From: Lentzea albidocapillata
GTDB lineage: Bacteria > Actinomycetota > Actinomycetes > Mycobacteriales > Pseudonocardiaceae
Direction of reading: 5' to 3'
DNA: 64,000 nucleotides
NCBI RefSeq assembly: GCF_000719115.1
Contig: NZ_JOEA01000018.1
Coordinates: 62,001-126,000 of the forward strand
Each line of letters begins with the position of its first letter. Positions within the stretch are counted from its first letter, which is position 1. This document shows, one piece after another, positions 25,533-34,800 of this stretch. A model generated the notes under the pieces. That model was not told where the DNA came from. It saw only the letters and a list, made by a program, of their open reading frames with translations, and did no database searches. Made by a program: the position numbers and the translations under genes.

Positions 25533-25566
25533 GTCCGCTCCTTGCATGCAGGGTGATTGCGCGCAA

Positions 25567-25608
25567 ACCGTACGACGAGGATCACACCAAGTGGTACATA
25601 CCAATTGG
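25567..25608 (-). promoter_or_regulatory. DasR-like GntR operator at the protease promoter
   Basis: TGGTACATACCA at 25592-25603 is nested in an outer CCAA/TTGG pair (25587-25608). TGGT-N4-ACCA is the core of DasR (dre) sites, which control chitin and N-acetylglucosamine genes. A possible -10 (TACGGT on the minus strand, 25572-25567) places the palindrome over the -35. The site lies 60 bp upstream of the start codon. Confidence 0.5.
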
Positions 25609-25651
25609 CCATAACGTCGAACGGGCACGACCCCCGCTGCAGGCCACACCA

Positions 25652-26425
25652 CTAGATCCTGACGAGTGCCTGCACGGCGAGGTGGTCGGACGGGTACTGG
25701 CCGTCTCGCTGGAAGGCGTTGATCGCGGCAGCCTCGACGGTGGCGCCGCGCGTGAGGATCCAGTCGATACGCGGGCCGTCCGGGACGAGCGGGCCGTACC
25801 CGTGGAACGTCCCGTACGCCGGGGTCGTCTGCGGGCCCGCGAGCCACGAGTCGGCCAGCCCGGCCGTGAGGATGGCGTACACCGGTGAGCCGGGAACGTC
25901 GTTGAAGTCGCCGGTGAGCACGACCGGCAGCGTCTGGCCCTGGAGTCGGTCGCGGACGAACTCGGCGCTGCACAGGCGGGAGTGCGCCGACTCGTGGTCG
26001 AAGTGCGTGTTGACGGCCACGAACTGCTTGCCGGTCAGGCGATCCGCGAACCGGACCCACGTGACCATGCGGATCACGTTGTTGCCCCACGACCGGGAAC
26101 CCACGACGGCCGGGGTGGCGGAGAGCCAGTGATGGTCGAACTCCAGCGGTGCCAGGCGCAGCGTGTCGAAGAAGATCGCCATGAACTCGTCGTGGCTGCC
26201 GCCCGCGCGGCCGAGGCCGATCCAGTCGTAGTGGTCCGGCAGATCGTGCGCGATGTCGTTTATCTGTCCATACAAGCCTTCCTGCGTGCCGAGCAGCGCC
26301 GGCCGTTCTTTGAGCAGGAGCTGGGCCATCACCGGACGCCTGACCGCCCACGAGTTCGGCTCGGCAGCCGAGGCGTACCGCAGGTTGAACGACATGACGC
26401 TCAATGGGTCCACTCGGCCGATCAT
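25652..26425 (-). CDS. Endonuclease/exonuclease/phosphatase (EEP) family hydrolase
   Basis: 257 aa. VMSFNLRYASA (residues 10-20), GTQEGLYGQ (catalytic Glu), NTHFDHES, TGDFNDVPGS and a final YPSDHLAVQA are the EEP-fold metal and catalytic motifs. No signal peptide, so it is cytosolic. Family members cleave nucleic acids, phospholipids or sugar phosphates; this short subgroup is usually annotated only as EEP hydrolase. Confidence 0.9.
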   Translation of the reverse strand: MIGRVDPLSVMSFNLRYASAAEPNSWAVRRPVMAQLLLKERPALLGTQEGLYGQINDIAHDLPDHYDWIGLGRAGGSHDEFMAIFFDTLRLAPLEFDHHWLSATPAVVGSRSWGNNVIRMVTWVRFADRLTGKQFVAVNTHFDHESAHSRLCSAEFVRDRLQGQTLPVVLTGDFNDVPGSPVYAILTAGLADSWLAGPQTTPAYGTFHGYGPLVPDGPRIDWILTRGATVEAAAINAFQRDGQYPSDHLAVQALVRI

Positions 26426-26429
26426 GGCA

Positions 26430-26458
26430 CAGGCCCGCCCTGGCTCAGGGCGGGCCTG
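26430..26458 (-). terminator. Terminator hairpin after the EF-G paralogue
   Basis: Perfect 13-bp inverted repeat (26430-26442 with 26446-26458, arms starting CAGGCCCGCC) around a 3-nt loop, 9 bp beyond the EF-G paralogue stop and 5 bp before the EEP start. Confidence 0.7.
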
Positions 26459-26466
26459 CGTTCTGG

Positions 26467-28452
26467 TTATGCGGGCGCGTAACCGGTCGGGGTGGCGGTG
26501 AAGCTGCCACGGCCTTGCGTCCGGCTGCGCAACCTCGTCACGTAACCGAACATCTCCGCCAACGGCACGCTCGCCGTCACCACCGTCGCACCGGGCCTGG
26601 ACTCCGAACCGAGGATCCTGCCCCGGCGCGAAGCCAGATCACCCAGCACACCACCGAGGTACTCCTCCGGCACGGTGACCGTGACCTCGGCGATCGGTTC
26701 GAGCAACGTCATCGCGCCGGCCTTCAGCGCCTCACGCAGCCCGAACCGGCCCGCCGTGCGGAACGCCATCTCCGACGAGTCCTTGACGTGCGTGGATCCG
26801 TCGGTGAGCGTCACCCGCACTCCGGTCACCGGGTGGCCGAGAGGTCCCTCGGCCAGCGCGTCCCGGCAGCCCTGTTCGACCGCGCGGACGAACTCCTGCG
26901 GCACACGCCCGCCGGTGACGGCCGAGTGGAACTCGAAACCGGTCTCCAGCGGCTCGGTGTCGAGCACGATGTGAGCGAACTGTCCCTGTCCTCCGTCCTG
27001 CTTGACGTGCCGGTAAACGAAGCCCGTGACGCCCGTGCTCACGGTCTCGCGGTACGAGACGCGCGGCCGTCCCATGGTGAGCTCGATGCGGTGCAGCGTG
27101 CGCGCCTTCTCCACCGAGACCTCCAGGTGCAGCTCGCCCTGGCCGGACAGCACCGTCTGGCCGGTCTCCGGGTCCGTCCCGAACCGCAGGGACGGGTCCT
27201 CGTCGACCAGGTGCGCCAGCGCTTCGGTCAGCCGGGCGTTGTCCGCGCTGGTCCGCGTCTCCACGGCCACGGACACCACGGGATCGGCCGACACCGCGGG
27301 TTCGAGGAGCAACGGATCCGTTGGCGCGCACAGGGTCGTCCCCGTGCGAGCCGACTTCAGCCCCACCACCGCGACGATGTCACCCGCGACGGCCTGGTCG
27401 ACCGGCGTGTGCCGATCGGCCTGGACGCGCAGGATCCGTCCGATGCGCTCGTTGCGGCCGCCCACCAGGACCGTCTCTCCCTTGTGGAGGGTGCCCGAGT
27501 AGACGCGGACGTACGCGAGCCGTCCGGTGGCGGTGGCGTTCACCTTGAACACCAGCGCCGCGAACGGCGCGTCCGGGTCCGGCTGCCGTTCCTGGCCGTC
27601 GACGCCGCGCACCGGCGGAACGTCCACAGGGGACGGCAGGTACGCGATCACCGCGTCCAGCAACGGTTCGACACCGCGGTTGCGGTACGCCGAGCCGCAC
27701 AGCACGACGGTGGCCTGGCCGCGCCGGGTCAGTTCCCGCAGCGCGTTCCTCAACGTCTGCTCGGACAGGCCCTGTGCGAAGAACTCCTCCAATGCCTCGG
27801 GATGCAGCTCCGCCACCGCCTCCTCCAGGAGGCGGCGCCGTCGTTGCGCCTCTGCCAGCAGCGTTTCCGGTACAGGTCCCTCGGTCATGCCGTCGTCCCA
27901 GATCAGCGCACGCATGCGCACCAGGTCGATGACGCCGCGGAACCCGTCCTCCACGCCGATCGGCAGCTGCACGACGAGCGGCACGGTGTGCAGCCGTGTG
28001 CGGATCGACTCGACGACGGTGTCGAGGTCCGCGCCGGCCCGGTCGAGCTTGTTGACGAACGCGATCCTGGGCACGCCGTACCGATCCGCCTGCCGCCACA
28101 CCGATTCGCTCTGCGGCTCCACGCCGGCCACACCGTCGAACACCGCGACGGCCCCGTCGAGCACGCGCAGGGACCGTTCGACCTCGTCGGCGAAGTCGAC
28201 GTGTCCCGGCGTGTCGATGAGGTTGACGCGATGCCCGTCCCACGTGCAGGTCACGGCCGCGGCGAAGATCGTGATGCCGCGATCGCGTTCCTGCGGGTCG
28301 AAGTCGGTGACGGTGGTGCCGTCGTGGACCTCGCCGCGCTTGTGGGTGCTGCCCGTGGCGAACAGGACGCGTTCGGTGAGCGTGGTCTTGCCCGCGTCGA
28401 CGTGGGCAAGGATGCCGAGGTTGCGGACAGCGTTCAACGTGATCGTGCGCAT
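26467..28452 (-). CDS. Elongation factor G paralogue (FusB type of Streptomyces)
   Basis: 661 aa translational GTPase. G1 is AHVDAGKT (residues 16-23), switch regions ERDRGITI and DTPGHVDF, G4 NKLD, then EF-G domains II-V (GQGELHLEV in [15 protein letters not shown] and [19 protein letters not shown] in IV). It ends [18 protein letters not shown], like EF-G. It is shorter than housekeeping EF-G (about 700 aa) and its best match in memory is the second EF-G of streptomycetes (annotated fusB), not TetM/OtrA. The role is unproven: possible ribosome protection, a stress variant or resistance. It is preceded by a leader peptide, a hairpin and a good promoter. Confidence 0.9.
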   Translation of the reverse strand: MRTITLNAVRNLGILAHVDAGKTTLTERVLFATGSTHKRGEVHDGTTVTDFDPQERDRGITIFAAAVTCTWDGHRVNLIDTPGHVDFADEVERSLRVLDGAVAVFDGVAGVEPQSESVWRQADRYGVPRIAFVNKLDRAGADLDTVVESIRTRLHTVPLVVQLPIGVEDGFRGVIDLVRMRALIWDDGMTEGPVPETLLAEAQRRRRLLEEAVAELHPEALEEFFAQGLSEQTLRNALRELTRRGQATVVLCGSAYRNRGVEPLLDAVIAYLPSPVDVPPVRGVDGQERQPDPDAPFAALVFKVNATATGRLAYVRVYSGTLHKGETVLVGGRNERIGRILRVQADRHTPVDQAVAGDIVAVVGLKSARTGTTLCAPTDPLLLEPAVSADPVVSVAVETRTSADNARLTEALAHLVDEDPSLRFGTDPETGQTVLSGQGELHLEVSVEKARTLHRIELTMGRPRVSYRETVSTGVTGFVYRHVKQDGGQGQFAHIVLDTEPLETGFEFHSAVTGGRVPQEFVRAVEQGCRDALAEGPLGHPVTGVRVTLTDGSTHVKDSSEMAFRTAGRFGLREALKAGAMTLLEPIAEVTVTVPEEYLGGVLGDLASRRGRILGSESRPGATVVTASVPLAEMFGYVTRLRSRTQGRGSFTATPTGYAPA

Positions 28453-28503
28453 GGCGTTATGCCTTTGGTGTCAAAGATTTACGGGGTCAGCGCGATGACC
28501 CGG

Positions 28504-28524
28504 CGAACTCCGCGGAGGAGTTCG
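28504..28524 (-). promoter_or_regulatory. Leader hairpin between leader peptide and EF-G paralogue
   Basis: Perfect 8-bp inverted repeat (CGAACTCC / GGAGTTCG) with a 5-nt loop, starting directly after the leader peptide stop codon and about 50 nt before the EF-G paralogue start. No T tract follows. This suits a regulatory stem sensitive to a ribosome stalled on the leader. Confidence 0.45.
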
Positions 28525-28623
28525 TCAGACAGTCCGGCGCCCGGCGCGCAGCAGGCGACCGGGGTACGAGGACACGAGGATCACGTCGAAACGGGACGGG
28601 AGGACGATGGCGGCGGTACGCAC
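28525..28623 (-). CDS. Leader peptide upstream of the EF-G paralogue, 32 aa
   Basis: GTG 28623 with GAGGAGA about 7 nt upstream, TGA at 28525-28527. The product starts MRTAAIVLPSRFDVIL and ends in an Arg-rich tail (RLLRAGRRTV). It starts about 32 nt after the predicted transcript start. No domain. Its place between promoter and hairpin suggests a regulatory leader like those of erm or tetM genes. A 61-codon frame on the same strand (28487-28672) overlaps it but lacks a ribosome site. Confidence 0.5.
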   Translation of the reverse strand: MRTAAIVLPSRFDVILVSSYPGRLLRAGRRTV

Positions 28624-28661
28624 GGCCGGTCTCCTCTCGTCTCGGGTGATGATGATCGTGG

Positions 28662-28690
28662 AGTGTAGACACATGCGCGGTGCCTCACAA
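28662..28690 (-). promoter_or_regulatory. Vegetative-type promoter of the EF-G paralogue
   Basis: Minus strand TTGTGA (28690-28685), 17-nt spacer, TACACT (28667-28662). Predicted start near 28655, giving a leader of about 200 nt before the EF-G paralogue ATG at 28452. Confidence 0.55.
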
Positions 28691-28752
28691 CGCATTTGAC
28701 GCGAAACACCTCCACGACGCCCCTCGCTCTTCGCCGCAGCGCGTCTGAGCGA

Positions 28753-28781
28753 TTGCGATCAAGGCCGTGGCGTCGTACTGT
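28753..28781 (+). promoter_or_regulatory. xylA operon promoter
   Basis: TTGCGA (28753-28758), 17-nt spacer, TACTGT (28776-28781). The predicted transcript start near 28788 is directly in front of the operator palindrome and about 32 nt before the xylA start. Confidence 0.5.
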
Positions 28782-28790
28782 CCGCACTAA

Positions 28791-28805
28791 GTTCAAGCAT
28801 TGAAC
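28791..28805. promoter_or_regulatory. Operator palindrome for the xylose (ROK) regulator
   Basis: GTTCAA-GCA-TTGAAC, a perfect 15-bp palindrome immediately downstream of the predicted xylA transcription start. ROK-family XylR repressors use AT-richer palindromes of this type. The ROK gene ends the same operon, so autoregulated repression is likely. Confidence 0.6.
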
Positions 28806-28819
28806 GAATGAGGTGGATG

Positions 28820-29968
28820 ATGAGCACGCCCACTCCGGCGGACAAGTTCTCCTTCGGTCTGTGGACCGTGGGCTGGCAGGGCCGCGACCCGTTCGGCGAG
28901 GCCACGCGACCCGAACTCGACGTGGTCGAGGCGGTGCACCGGCTCGCCGAGCTGGGCGCCTACGGGCTGACGTTCCACGACGACGACCTGTTCGGCTTCG
29001 AGGCGACGCACCGCGACCAGCAGATCAGCCGGTTGCAGGGCGCGCTCGCCGACACGGGCCTCGTCATCCCGATGGTGACGACGAACCTGTTCAGCCACCC
29101 GGTGTTCAAGGACGGCGGTTTCACCAGCAACGACCGCGGCGTGCGGCGGTTCGCGCTGCAGAAGGTGCTGCGCAACGTCGAGCTGGCGGCGGAGCTCGGC
29201 GCCAAGACGTTCGTGCTGTGGGGCGGACGTGAGGGCTCCGAGTACGACGTGGCCAAGGACGTGCGGGCGGCGCTCGACCGGTACCGCGAGGCCATGAACC
29301 TGCTGACGCAGTTCGTCACCGACCGCGGCTACGACCTGCGGTTCGCGCTCGAGCCGAAGCCGAACGAGCCGCGCGGCGACATCCTGCTGCCGACCGTCGG
29401 GCACGCGCTCGCGTTCATCACCTCGCTCGACCGGCCCGAGATGGTCGGCCTGAACCCCGAGGTCGGGCACGAGCAGATGGCCGGGCTGAACTTCGTGCAC
29501 GGCATCGCGCAGGCGTTGTGGCACGGCAAGCTGTTCCACATCGACCTCAACGGGCAGCGCAGCATCAAGTACGACCAGGACCTGGTGTTCGGGCACGGCG
29601 ACCTGATGAACGCGTTCGCGCTGGTCGACCTGCTGGAGACCGCCGGGTACGACGGGCCGAAGCACTTCGACTACAAGCCGTCGCGGACCGAGGACATCAC
29701 GGGCGTCTGGGACTCGGCCAAGGCGAACATGGCCACGTACCTGCTGCTCCGCGACCGCGCTCAGGCATTCCGCGCGGACCCCGAGGTGCAGGAGGCGCTG
29801 GCCGTGGCGGGTGTCGCGGAGCTGTCGCAGCCCACGCTCAACGCCGGCGAGTCCCACGACGACCTGATCAAGGACACCGGGTTCGACCCCGACCAGGCCG
29901 GCGAACGCGGCTACGGCTTCGTCCGGCTCAACCAGCTCGCCCTCGAGCACCTCACGGGAGCGCGCTGA
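28820..29968 (+). CDS. xylA: Xylose isomerase
   Basis: 382 aa from ATG 28820, chosen because GAGG lies 6 nt upstream; ATGs at 28808 and 28817 are in frame. It converts D-xylose to D-xylulose in the cytosol. Family motifs: [15 protein letters not shown], the catalytic His in [44 protein letters not shown] (metal ligands) and [16 protein letters not shown]. The length is normal for actinomycete enzymes (about 385-390 aa). First gene of xylA-xylB-ROK. Confidence 0.97.
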   Translation: MSTPTPADKFSFGLWTVGWQGRDPFGEATRPELDVVEAVHRLAELGAYGLTFHDDDLFGFEATHRDQQISRLQGALADTGLVIPMVTTNLFSHPVFKDGGFTSNDRGVRRFALQKVLRNVELAAELGAKTFVLWGGREGSEYDVAKDVRAALDRYREAMNLLTQFVTDRGYDLRFALEPKPNEPRGDILLPTVGHALAFITSLDRPEMVGLNPEVGHEQMAGLNFVHGIAQALWHGKLFHIDLNGQRSIKYDQDLVFGHGDLMNAFALVDLLETAGYDGPKHFDYKPSRTEDITGVWDSAKANMATYLLLRDRAQAFRADPEVQEALAVAGVAELSQPTLNAGESHDDLIKDTGFDPDQAGERGYGFVRLNQLALEHLTGAR

Positions 29969-29969
29969 C

Positions 29970-31352
29970 ATGACGCTCGTCGCCGGCGTCGACTCCTCGA
30001 CGCAGTCGTGCAAGGTCGTGGTTCGCGACGCGGAGACCGGCAGGCTCGTCCGGGAGGGCCGCGCGGCTCACCCGGACGGCACCGAGGTGCACCCTTCGCA
30101 CTGGTGGTCGGCTCTGCAGTCCGCGCTCGCCGACGCCGGCGGACTGTCCGACGTCGCGGCGCTGAGCGTCGCCGGGCAGCAGCACGGCATGGTCTGCCTC
30201 GACGAGGCCGGCGAGGTCGTGCGCGAGGCGTTGCTGTGGAACGACACCCGTTCCGCGGCGGCCGCGGCCTCGCTGACGGACGAGCTCGGCGCTTCGGAGT
30301 GGGCGGCGCGGATCGGCCTCGTGCCGGTCGCGTCGTTCACGATCACGAAGCTGCGCTGGCTCGCCCTGAACGAACCGGCCAACGCCAGGCGCACCGCCGC
30401 CGTCTGCCTGCCGCACGACTGGCTGACGTGGCGGCTGCGCGGCACCGGCTCGCTCTCCGACCTGGTCACCGACCGTTCGGACGCGTCCGGCACCGGCTAC
30501 TTCGACTCGGTGGCGAACGAGTACGTGCCTGACCTGCTCTCTCTCGCCCTCGGCCGCTCCGATGTGGTGCTCCCCCGTGTCCTGGGCCCAGCAAAGTTCG
30601 TGGACGGACCGGTCCGGCTCGGTGCGGGCGCCGGCGACAACGCGGCGGCCATGCTCGGGGTGGGCGGCGGCACCGACGTCGTGGTGTCGCTCGGGACCTC
30701 CGGCGTCGTCACCGCGACCAGCGAAGTACGTGCGGCGGACGCCTCCGGCATCGTGGCGGGGTTCGCCGACGCCACGGGCCGCTACCTCCCGCTCGCCTGC
30801 ACCCTGAACGCCGCCCGCGTCCTGGACGCGACGGCCCGCATGCTGGGCGTCGATCTCACCAGGCTGAGCGACCTCGCTCTTTCCGCGAAGCCGGGTGCGG
30901 AGGGCGTGGTGATGGTTCCGTACCTGGAAGGCGAGCGGACGCCGAACCTGCCGGACGCGACGGGTGCGTTGCACGGACTGACGCTCACCAACGCCACGCC
31001 CGCGAACATCGCCCGTGCGGCCATCGAAGGCATGCTGTGCGGCCTTGCGGTGGGTCTCGACGCGCTCGCCGAGCAAGGTGCGGACGTCACGGGCGTGCGG
31101 CTCGTCGGAGGAGCGGCGGTTTCTCCGGCGGTGCGGGAGATCGCGCCGATGGTCTTCGGTGTGCCCGTGACAGTGCCCGCGCCGGATGAGTACGTGGCGA
31201 ACGGTGCGGCGCGGCAGGCCGCGTGGACGCTCACCGGCGAGGCGACGCCTCCGGAGTGGACGCTGGCGGAAAGCACGCGGTACGAGGCGGAGGCGGTGCC
31301 GGAGATCCGGGCGCGGTACGGGGACGCGGCACAGCGATACTTGAGTCGATGA
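29970..31352 (+). CDS. xylB: Xylulokinase
   Basis: 460 aa FGGY-family sugar kinase, ATP-dependent phosphorylation of D-xylulose. N-terminal phosphate motif [12 protein letters not shown] (residues 6-17), the sugar-contact segment [20 protein letters not shown], and C-terminal [15 protein letters not shown] and [16 protein letters not shown]. Starts one base after the xylA stop codon. The stop overlaps the ROK start (ATGA). Confidence 0.96.
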   Translation: MTLVAGVDSSTQSCKVVVRDAETGRLVREGRAAHPDGTEVHPSHWWSALQSALADAGGLSDVAALSVAGQQHGMVCLDEAGEVVREALLWNDTRSAAAAASLTDELGASEWAARIGLVPVASFTITKLRWLALNEPANARRTAAVCLPHDWLTWRLRGTGSLSDLVTDRSDASGTGYFDSVANEYVPDLLSLALGRSDVVLPRVLGPAKFVDGPVRLGAGAGDNAAAMLGVGGGTDVVVSLGTSGVVTATSEVRAADASGIVAGFADATGRYLPLACTLNAARVLDATARMLGVDLTRLSDLALSAKPGAEGVVMVPYLEGERTPNLPDATGALHGLTLTNATPANIARAAIEGMLCGLAVGLDALAEQGADVTGVRLVGGAAVSPAVREIAPMVFGVPVTVPAPDEYVANGAARQAAWTLTGEATPPEWTLAESTRYEAEAVPEIRARYGDAAQRYLSR

Positions 31353-32494
31353 CCACCGTCGACCACCTGCGGCAGGTTCGCCTCGGCAACCTGCGCACGG
31401 TGCTGCTCGCCCTCGTCGACCGGCCCGGTTCGCGTGCCGACCTCGCGGCGCGCACCGGCCTGACCAAAGCCACCCTGTCCAACCTCACCGAGCCGTTGCT
31501 GGCGGGCGGGATCCTGGTGGAGGAACCCGCCACGCTCGTGGGCATGGGCAGGCCGTCCAAGCCGTTGCGCTTCCACCCCGCCGGGCCGGTGGCGGTCGGT
31601 GCGGAGATCAACGTCAGCCACCTCGCCGTCGAGACCCTCGGGCTCGACGGCGAGACGCTCGAACGCCGTCTCGTGCCCGCCGACATGCGCAGGACCCCGG
31701 CGGACGAGGTGCTCGACCGGATCGCCGGACTGATCCGCGAGGTCACCGGCGGCTCCGAGCGCAGGCTGCTCGGGGTGGGACTCGCGATACCCGGTGTCGT
31801 GCACGACGGCGCCATCGTCAGAGCGCCGAACCTGCCCGAACTCGTCGGCGCGCGCCTGGCCGAGGGGCTGGGCGAGCGAACCGGTCTCGACGTCCAGCTC
31901 GACAACGAGGCGAACCTCGCCGCGCTCGCCCACCTGTGGCCACGGCACCTGGCGGGCGAGGACTTCGTGCACGTGACGGCGGACGTCGGCATCGGCGCGG
32001 GCATCGTGCTGAACGGCGAGGTCTACCGCGGGGTCAGCGGGTTCGCGGGCGAGCTCGGGCACGTCGTGATCGAGCGCAACGGCATCCGCTGCACGTGTGG
32101 CAGCCGCGGTTGTGTCGAGCGGTACGCGGGCCTTGACGTCATCCTGCGCGAGGCGGGACGGCGTCGGCTCGACTCGTTGCGCAGGGTGCTCGAAGCGGGC
32201 GACCCGAAGGCGGTGGAGGCCGTGCGGAAGGCCGGGGAGGCGCTCGGGGTCGGCATCGCGACGCTGATGAACCTCTTCGACGTCCCGACGGTCGTGCTCG
32301 GCGGCAGCTACGCCGTGCTGTACGACCACCTCCGCGAGGCCGTGCAGTCCGAAATGGACGGCCGGGTGCTCGCGGGCGGCGAACGGCACACCCGGCTGCT
32401 CGCCTCGCCCCTCGGTGAGTTCGCGGTGGTGCGGGGCGCGGCCGGGCTGATCACGAGGCGCGCGGTGCAGCAGCCCGAGCGGCTCTTCGTCTAG
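31349..32494 (+). CDS. xylR: ROK-family xylose repressor (XylR type)
   Basis: 381 aa. N-terminal winged helix-turn-helix ([22 protein letters not shown] then [13 protein letters not shown], residues 15-55), then the ROK sugar-binding fold with [17 protein letters not shown], the EXGH-type [12 protein letters not shown] and the zinc motif [10 protein letters not shown]. Coupled to xylB by ATGA. Probably binds the palindrome at 28791-28805 and releases it on binding xylose. The 3' end overlaps the DUF6223 gene by 44 bp. Confidence 0.92.
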   Translation: MTTVDHLRQVRLGNLRTVLLALVDRPGSRADLAARTGLTKATLSNLTEPLLAGGILVEEPATLVGMGRPSKPLRFHPAGPVAVGAEINVSHLAVETLGLDGETLERRLVPADMRRTPADEVLDRIAGLIREVTGGSERRLLGVGLAIPGVVHDGAIVRAPNLPELVGARLAEGLGERTGLDVQLDNEANLAALAHLWPRHLAGEDFVHVTADVGIGAGIVLNGEVYRGVSGFAGELGHVVIERNGIRCTCGSRGCVERYAGLDVILREAGRRRLDSLRRVLEAGDPKAVEAVRKAGEALGVGIATLMNLFDVPTVVLGGSYAVLYDHLREAVQSEMDGRVLAGGERHTRLLASPLGEFAVVRGAAGLITRRAVQQPERLFV

Positions 32495-32753
32495 CCAGAC
32501 TGCCCAGCACCACACCGGCCACGCCCACCACGAGCGACACGTAGCCACCGACGATGCCGTAGCCGGTGCCGGGGCCGCCCTGCGCCATCACGACGACCGC
32601 GACACCGATCACCGCCCCGGCCGCACCCAGCACGACGGCCCACAGACTGCGCCGAGTGAGCGCTAACAAGCCAATGACACCAACAACGACACCGATCAGC
32701 GACAACGTGCGGCCGGCGGACATCTCATAAGCAGCGGAAAGCAACATGGGCAC
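32451..32753 (-). CDS. DUF6223-like small membrane protein
   Basis: 100 aa with three hydrophobic segments (about residues 15-35, 40-58, 68-88). The loop AQGGPGTGYGIVGGYV is the hallmark of DUF6223 proteins, which are often encoded beside actinomycete two-component systems. It is divergent from the histidine kinase gene with a perfect palindrome between them, so it may be a target of that system. Confidence 0.65.
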   Translation of the reverse strand: MPMLLSAAYEMSAGRTLSLIGVVVGVIGLLALTRRSLWAVVLGAAGAVIGVAVVVMAQGGPGTGYGIVGGYVSLVVGVAGVVLGSLARRRAARAAAPRAS

Positions 32754-32805
32754 CAGCCAACCCCCGAACGGGCCTCAGGTCGTCGTGCGGGCGTAGACAC
32801 CGCTG

Positions 32806-32821
32806 TACTGCGTGCGCAGTA
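32806..32821. promoter_or_regulatory. Perfect 16-bp palindrome between DUF6223 and histidine kinase genes
   Basis: TACTGCG-TG-CGCAGTA. It lies 53 bp from the DUF6223 start and 60 bp from the kinase start. It fits a dimeric NarL-type response regulator site, possibly for the regulator at 33960. Confidence 0.55.
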
Positions 32822-32880
32822 GTCCAACAATCCTCCCAGCGCACGATCTACCAGCGCGAACAGAGGATTAAGGTGCACGG

Positions 32881-33963
32881 ATGAGCACTCGCTGGCTGGA
32901 CTGGGCGATCGCCGCGGGAGTCGCGGCGAGCCTCGTCGTGGCCGGCCATCCCGCCACCGGCCCTGGTTACGCGCTGCTCGCCGCCGGCGGACTGGCGCTC
33001 GCCGCACGCAGACGAGCCCCGAGAACCGTGCTCGCCGCGACCGGGCTCCTCGCACTCGGCTACCAGGCCACCGGCGCGGACGTGCCGGTGATCGCCTTCC
33101 TGTTCGCCGTCTACGCGACGATGCGGGCGGGCCACCGCGTGTTCACGCTCGCCGGCTCCGTCCTGATGCTCGCCACGCTCCCCCTCGCCGCACTCGCCTC
33201 GCCGCGCGACCTCACCACGTACGAGGCGTTCGCGCAGACCCGCGACGTCCTGCAGATCGCGTGGCTGATCGCCGCCGCGGCCGCCGGCGAAGCGCTCAGG
33301 CAGGCCGAGCGACGTGCTGACGAAGCCGAACGCACCAGAGAGGAAACGGCGCGCAGACGGGCCGGCGAGGAACGTCTGCACATAGCCCGCGAACTGCACG
33401 ACTCGCTCACCCACCAGATCTCGGTGATCAAGCTGCAGGCCGAGGTCGCCGTCCACCTCGCCCGGAAACGCGGCGAGGACGTGCCCGAACCTCTCCTGGT
33501 GATCCGCGACGCCGGCCGGGAAGCCGCCAGGGAACTCCGCGCCACGCTGGAAGCCCTGCGGGACGACGACAAGAACCCACCGCACGGCATCAAGGACGTC
33601 CCCGAACTCGTCGAACGCGCCAGAGCCACCGGCCTGGACGCCCGGCTCACGATCGAAGGCCGCCACGACGACGTCCCGGCAGCGGTGGAGCGCACGGCGT
33701 ACCGGATCGTGCAGGAGTCGCTCACGAACATCGCCCGCCACGCCGCCGCCGCGACCGCGCGGATCCACATCGACTACCGCCAGGACACGGTGGTCATCAA
33801 GGTGGACGACGACGGCACGGCAGCACCGGGGAAGGCGGAACCGGGAGTCGGGCTGCTCGGCATGCGCGAACGCGTCACCGCGCTGGGCGGCAACCTCCAA
33901 GCGGCGCCCCGAGTCGAAGGCGGTTTCCGCGTGCAGGCCGAACTCCCCGTGGCACAGTCGTGA
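32881..33963 (+). CDS. Sensor histidine kinase (NarL/HisKA_3 type)
   Basis: 360 aa. Four to five membrane segments up to about residue 135, a coiled region (RQAERRADEAERTREETARRRAGEE), the HisKA_3 box with phospho-His in IARELHDSLTHQISVI (about 170-185), and a HATPase with EALTNIARHA-like QESLTNIARHA and GVGLLGMRERVTALGG. No recognisable extracellular sensor domain, so it probably senses within the membrane. AAGGTG lies 6 nt before the ATG. Coupled by GTGA to its response regulator. Confidence 0.93.
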   Translation: MSTRWLDWAIAAGVAASLVVAGHPATGPGYALLAAGGLALAARRRAPRTVLAATGLLALGYQATGADVPVIAFLFAVYATMRAGHRVFTLAGSVLMLATLPLAALASPRDLTTYEAFAQTRDVLQIAWLIAAAAAGEALRQAERRADEAERTREETARRRAGEERLHIARELHDSLTHQISVIKLQAEVAVHLARKRGEDVPEPLLVIRDAGREAARELRATLEALRDDDKNPPHGIKDVPELVERARATGLDARLTIEGRHDDVPAAVERTAYRIVQESLTNIARHAAAATARIHIDYRQDTVVIKVDDDGTAAPGKAEPGVGLLGMRERVTALGGNLQAAPRVEGGFRVQAELPVAQS

Positions 33964-34625
33964 TCCGCGTCCTGCTGGTCGACGACCAGCCGCTGATCCG
34001 CAGCGGTTTCCGCGCGCTGCTGAACGCCGAGGACGACATCGAGGTCGTCGCCGAGGCCGCGAACGGCCGGGAAGGCCTCGACCAAGCCCGCAAGCACCTC
34101 CCGGACATCGCCCTGATCGACATCCAGATGCCGGAGATGGACGGCATCGAGGCCACCGAGAAGATCGCCGGCGACCCGTCCCTGGCGGGCACGCACGTCG
34201 TGATCCTCACCAACTACGGCCTGGACGAGTACGTCTTCCACGCCCTGAAGGCAGGCGCGGCCGGGTTCCTCGTGAAGGACGTGCAACCGGAGGACTTCCT
34301 GCACGCCGTCCGGGTCGCGGCCCGCGGTGACGCCCTCCTGGCCCCGTCGATCACCCGCAGATTGATCGACCGGTACGTGAGCCAGCCGCTGCGGCAGAAC
34401 CTCAGCCTCACCCACCTCACCACCAGAGAACGCGAAGCCGTCACGCTGGTCGCCCGCGGCCTGTCGAACGACGAGATCGCCGCGAGCATGGTGATCAGCC
34501 CGCTCACCGCGAAGACGCACGTCAACCGCGCGATGACGAAGCTGCACGCCCGCGACCGGGCCCAGCTCGTGGTGATCGCCTACGAGTCGGGCCTGGTGGT
34601 CCCGCAGACCTCCGAACGCGGATAG
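33960..34625 (+). CDS. NarL-family response regulator
   Basis: 221 aa from GTG 33960. Receiver domain with DDQ (8-10), phosphoacceptor Asp in ALIDIQMPEMDGIEA (about 54) and Lys in AAGFLVKDVQ. C-terminal LuxR-type helix-turn-helix (LTTREREAVTLVARGLSNDEIA then SPLTAKTHVNRAMTKLHARDR). Start overlaps the kinase stop. Likely binds the 32806 palindrome. Confidence 0.95.
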   Translation: MIRVLLVDDQPLIRSGFRALLNAEDDIEVVAEAANGREGLDQARKHLPDIALIDIQMPEMDGIEATEKIAGDPSLAGTHVVILTNYGLDEYVFHALKAGAAGFLVKDVQPEDFLHAVRVAARGDALLAPSITRRLIDRYVSQPLRQNLSLTHLTTREREAVTLVARGLSNDEIAASMVISPLTAKTHVNRAMTKLHARDRAQLVVIAYESGLVVPQTSERG

Positions 34626-34632
34626 CCCTCCG

Positions 34633-34678
34633 CGCAGGTCCGGGTTCCCAGCGTCCACAATGGACGCCACGGCCTGCG
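34633..34678 (+). terminator. Hairpin after the two-component operon
   Basis: Inner perfect stem GCGTCCA-caa-TGGACGC (34651-34667) within an outer CGCAGG/CCTGCG pair (34633-34638, 34673-34678), beginning 8 bp after the response regulator stop. Confidence 0.55.
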
Positions 34679-34800
34679 TGCCCCGCACGGGCTGCTTCTA
34701 CTGATGAACGGCCCTGAGTTCGCCGAGGCTCTCGGGGGTCGGAGCTGCCGCCTCACGCCCTGCACGTACCCGAGCCGTCCGCTGGCCTGCAGCGCCTTGG

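Noticed and set aside
26467..28452. TetM/OtrA-type tetracycline resistance protein
   Set aside because: The sequence follows EF-G throughout ([40 protein letters not shown]) and resembles the second EF-G of streptomycetes rather than ribosomal protection proteins.
28487..28672. 61-codon alternative leader frame before the EF-G paralogue
   Set aside because: No ribosome site, unlike the overlapping 32-codon frame, and its start falls upstream of the predicted transcript start.
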